A DNA stretch of 26,136 nucleotides, taken from contig JBEGQX010000276.1 of the NCBI GenBank assembly GCA_041180805.1, positions 1-26,136 of the forward strand. The letters run 5' to 3'. Positions within the stretch are counted from its first letter, which is position 1, and each line of letters starts with the position of its first letter. Below are positions 24,542-26,136 of this stretch, piece after piece. Below the pieces are notes generated by a model, which was given only the letters and a program-made list of their open reading frames with translations, ran no database searches and was not told the origin of the DNA. The position numbers were made by a program, and so were the translations under genes. The DNA comes from JBEGQX01 sp041180805. GTDB lineage: Bacteria; Planctomycetota; Planctomycetia; Gemmatales; Gemmataceae.

Positions 24542-25843
24542 ATGATTTCCAGGCGCAAGTTTATAATTGGTAAAAGTTTATGTCTCACTAGCATGGTGCC
24601 CGGGGCTGTTTTAGCCCAGAGTTCTTCTTCATTAAGGGAGCAAACGGGGGTAGGCCAGAGATTTCGAATTTTGGCCAAATCGGAACTTTCCGGGGCAATG
24701 GTATCGAGACCGGAAAACCCTAACGAGCAAGTCCAAAAAATCCAACTTCGTGGGGAGTCTATTTTTGATTTTGATGAAACCATCATCGCTTTAAATGCCT
24801 CTGGGGAAGTAATTAGAACTCTTCGAAATTATCGAACCGCCTGGATGAAAAGAGATCTTAACCAGTCCGTTCAGGAAATTCGCCTGCGGGAAAAACTCAG
24901 GCAATTGGTCATGGTTCGAAAGGAAATTCGTGAAATAGCATTTTCCCCGGAGGAACCACTCTTGTGGGAAGAGGTTGATCTTTTGCAAACAGAAGTATTT
25001 CCATCCGCTTTAACTGGAATGTTATCCAAAGGTTCTTCCGAGATTCAGGCTTTTTGGAAACCTGATCCATCTTCCCTGCTGGAATTGACAGACTTGGAAA
25101 GCATTTCCAGCCAGGATGTGAAATGCAGGTTTGAATCTCGTGGGTTGATCAATAATCGAAGTATTGCCCGCGTATCATTCCAGGGGGCTGTGGCAGGTAT
25201 GCATGAGGATGGCCCCAACAAGCAGTTATTGGATGGATATCTTTTTTTTGACATGGATTCCAGGCATATTAGTTTTATGCAGATGAAAGGGACCAGCATA
25301 CTTCTTGGGAAAAATGGTGAAGAAGTTGGAAGGATTGAGGGGCGTTTCACGCTTCATCGTGATCTTCTGCCGGCGGTTGCTGTTTCAGCGGAACTTGTTG
25401 CCTCCACGGTTCCAGTTCCATTAAACACACGCTTCCTTTTCCGGAACCAGGGTGTTCCTTATAGCTTTTTATATCCCCGCGCCTGGAAAATCACGAATAT
25501 CCAGGGAACTCAGGTTGCATTGGAGCATCCGCAGGGTGCGTCTTTACTGGTTGCTGGTTTGGATACAAAAGTTACAGATGTGCACTCCTACCGCAAGCAG
25601 GCAAAGGACTATTTTTTAAATCTGAAAGCCAGGGTGGATGAAGAATCCCCGGTTCAAGCCCTTTCATCCAACTGGTCTACTTTTGGTTGGCAGGTGGCAA
25701 ATGGACAGGTGCGGGAGTATTATCAGTATTATTTTAAAATAGGTCCAAAACCCTTCTCTGTAGCCTTGCGTTGGGGCAACTCTAAAACCGATTTACGGGA
25801 AGATGCAAGGCTTATTGCCCTGGCTATCCAGGCAACGGTTTGA
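24542..25843 (+). CDS. Exported protein of unknown function (planctomycete type)
   Basis: 433 residues. The N-terminus MISRRKFIIGKSLCLTSMVPGAVLA has a twin-Arg and a hydrophobic core with an A-x-A-like cleavage region, so export (possibly Tat) is likely. Residues about 30-290 form a mixed region without recognised motifs; it includes a charged helical stretch (about 100-140; IRLREKLRQLVMVRKEIREI). From about 300 the text FLFRNQGVPYSFLYPRAWKI...VALEHPQGASLLV resembles the PsbP/DUF1795-like fold that begins with a 'f.yP..W' pattern; this is an inference from pattern only. No catalytic motif is visible. The next gene starts two bases after its stop, so the two are probably one unit. Confidence 0.8.
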   Translation: MISRRKFIIGKSLCLTSMVPGAVLAQSSSSLREQTGVGQRFRILAKSELSGAMVSRPENPNEQVQKIQLRGESIFDFDETIIALNASGEVIRTLRNYRTAWMKRDLNQSVQEIRLREKLRQLVMVRKEIREIAFSPEEPLLWEEVDLLQTEVFPSALTGMLSKGSSEIQAFWKPDPSSLLELTDLESISSQDVKCRFESRGLINNRSIARVSFQGAVAGMHEDGPNKQLLDGYLFFDMDSRHISFMQMKGTSILLGKNGEEVGRIEGRFTLHRDLLPAVAVSAELVASTVPVPLNTRFLFRNQGVPYSFLYPRAWKITNIQGTQVALEHPQGASLLVAGLDTKVTDVHSYRKQAKDYFLNLKARVDEESPVQALSSNWSTFGWQVANGQVREYYQYYFKIGPKPFSVALRWGNSKTDLREDARLIALAIQATV

Positions 25844-25845
25844 CC

Positions 25846-26136
25846 ATGGACTCCAATTCCCCTGATACTGCATTGGAATCTGATCCAAGATTTCCCAGCG
25901 GAAAATGGACTGGCTTCTGGTTGCAAAAAATTCCAAACCTTGGAAGACAGTGGATGGACTTGGATTGTGTCTTCAAAGATGGAAAACTGAAAGCCAATGG
26001 AAGGGATATCGTAGGCGCATTTATTTTTATGGGCAGCTATAGCATCGAAACCGGAAAATGTGATTGGGTAAAACAATACCTTGGCCAGCACCCAGTGGAT
26101 TACCACGGATTCAACGAGGGAAAAGGTATATGGGGT
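25846..26136 (+). CDS. Conserved hypothetical protein, N-terminal 97 residues (cut by window edge)
   Basis: The frame opens with ATG at 25846, two bases after the preceding stop, and stays open to the right edge. No signal peptide is seen. The text contains FPSGKWTGFWLQKIP (about 16-30), a Gly/Asp turn pattern (VFKDGKLKANGRDIVGAFIF) and YHGFNEGKGIWG at the edge. The 'GFNEGKGIWG' ending looks like a conserved motif of a short cytoplasmic beta-barrel-like protein found as hypothetical proteins in planctomycetes; that is recollection of a pattern, not a verified match. The tight spacing suggests translational coupling with the exported protein gene. Confidence 0.75.
   Translation, partial: MDSNSPDTALESDPRFPSGKWTGFWLQKIPNLGRQWMDLDCVFKDGKLKANGRDIVGAFIFMGSYSIETGKCDWVKQYLGQHPVDYHGFNEGKGIWG

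Noticed and set aside
1..26136. Mobile elements, CRISPR arrays, tRNA genes, defence systems
   Set aside because: I looked for transposase motifs, regularly spaced repeats, tRNA cloverleaf sequence and phage-defence genes on both strands and saw none.

Overview
The window (about 26 kb, moderate GC, gene-dense) looks like core chromosome from a member of the Planctomycetota. The main evidence is three DUF1501-type exported proteins, two of them directly downstream of large exported proteins of the planctomycete cytochrome type (CxxCH motifs, DUF1549/DUF1553 or DUF1592/DUF1588-like regions, a LamG domain). The modest GC would fit a Gemmatales-like lineage, but that placement is only a guess. There is no sign of prophage, insertion sequence, CRISPR or integrative element, and I saw no tRNA gene.

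Layout. (1) 1-2863, minus strand: an exported haem-motif protein followed by a DUF1501 protein cut by the left edge. (2) 3083-10562, minus strand: ribF, a NifU-like domain protein, infC, rpmI, rplT, pheS, pheT and a soluble Ser/Thr protein kinase. This is the classical infC-rpmI-rplT-pheST translation cluster with a kinase added at the end. infC has no ATG/GTG/TTG upstream of its conserved N-terminal domain and probably starts at ATC; an intrinsic terminator or attenuator lies between infC and rpmI. (3) 10611-10998, plus strand: rnpB (type A RNase P RNA), divergent from ribF and convergent with a solitary DUF1501 gene at 11005-12390. (4) 12506-17273, plus strand: rdgB, then rpsB-tsf, a beta-CASP metallo-beta-lactamase ribonuclease and a histidine-phosphatase-family protein. 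(5) 17346-22350, plus strand: a 1229-residue LamG/cytochrome/DUF1549/DUF1553 protein and its DUF1501 partner, closed by a strong bidirectional terminator. (6) 22420-24102, minus strand: an unusual sigma-70 family factor with a MerR-like helix-turn-helix and two more predicted HTH segments before the sigma core, preceded by a possible small coupled ORF. (7) 24300-26136, plus strand: an intergenic region with an orphan hairpin terminator and a five-codon ORF, then an exported protein of unknown function and the start of a second unknown protein.

Functionally the window mixes translation and RNA housekeeping (IF3, L35, L20, PheST, S2, EF-Ts, RNase P RNA, beta-CASP RNase), small-molecule housekeeping (RibF, RdgB) and planctomycete-specific exported proteins. 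The observations most worth following are the composite sigma factor, the non-canonical infC start, the kinase attached to pheST, and the small leader-like elements at 24105-24460. No clearly new multi-gene system such as a defence island was found.
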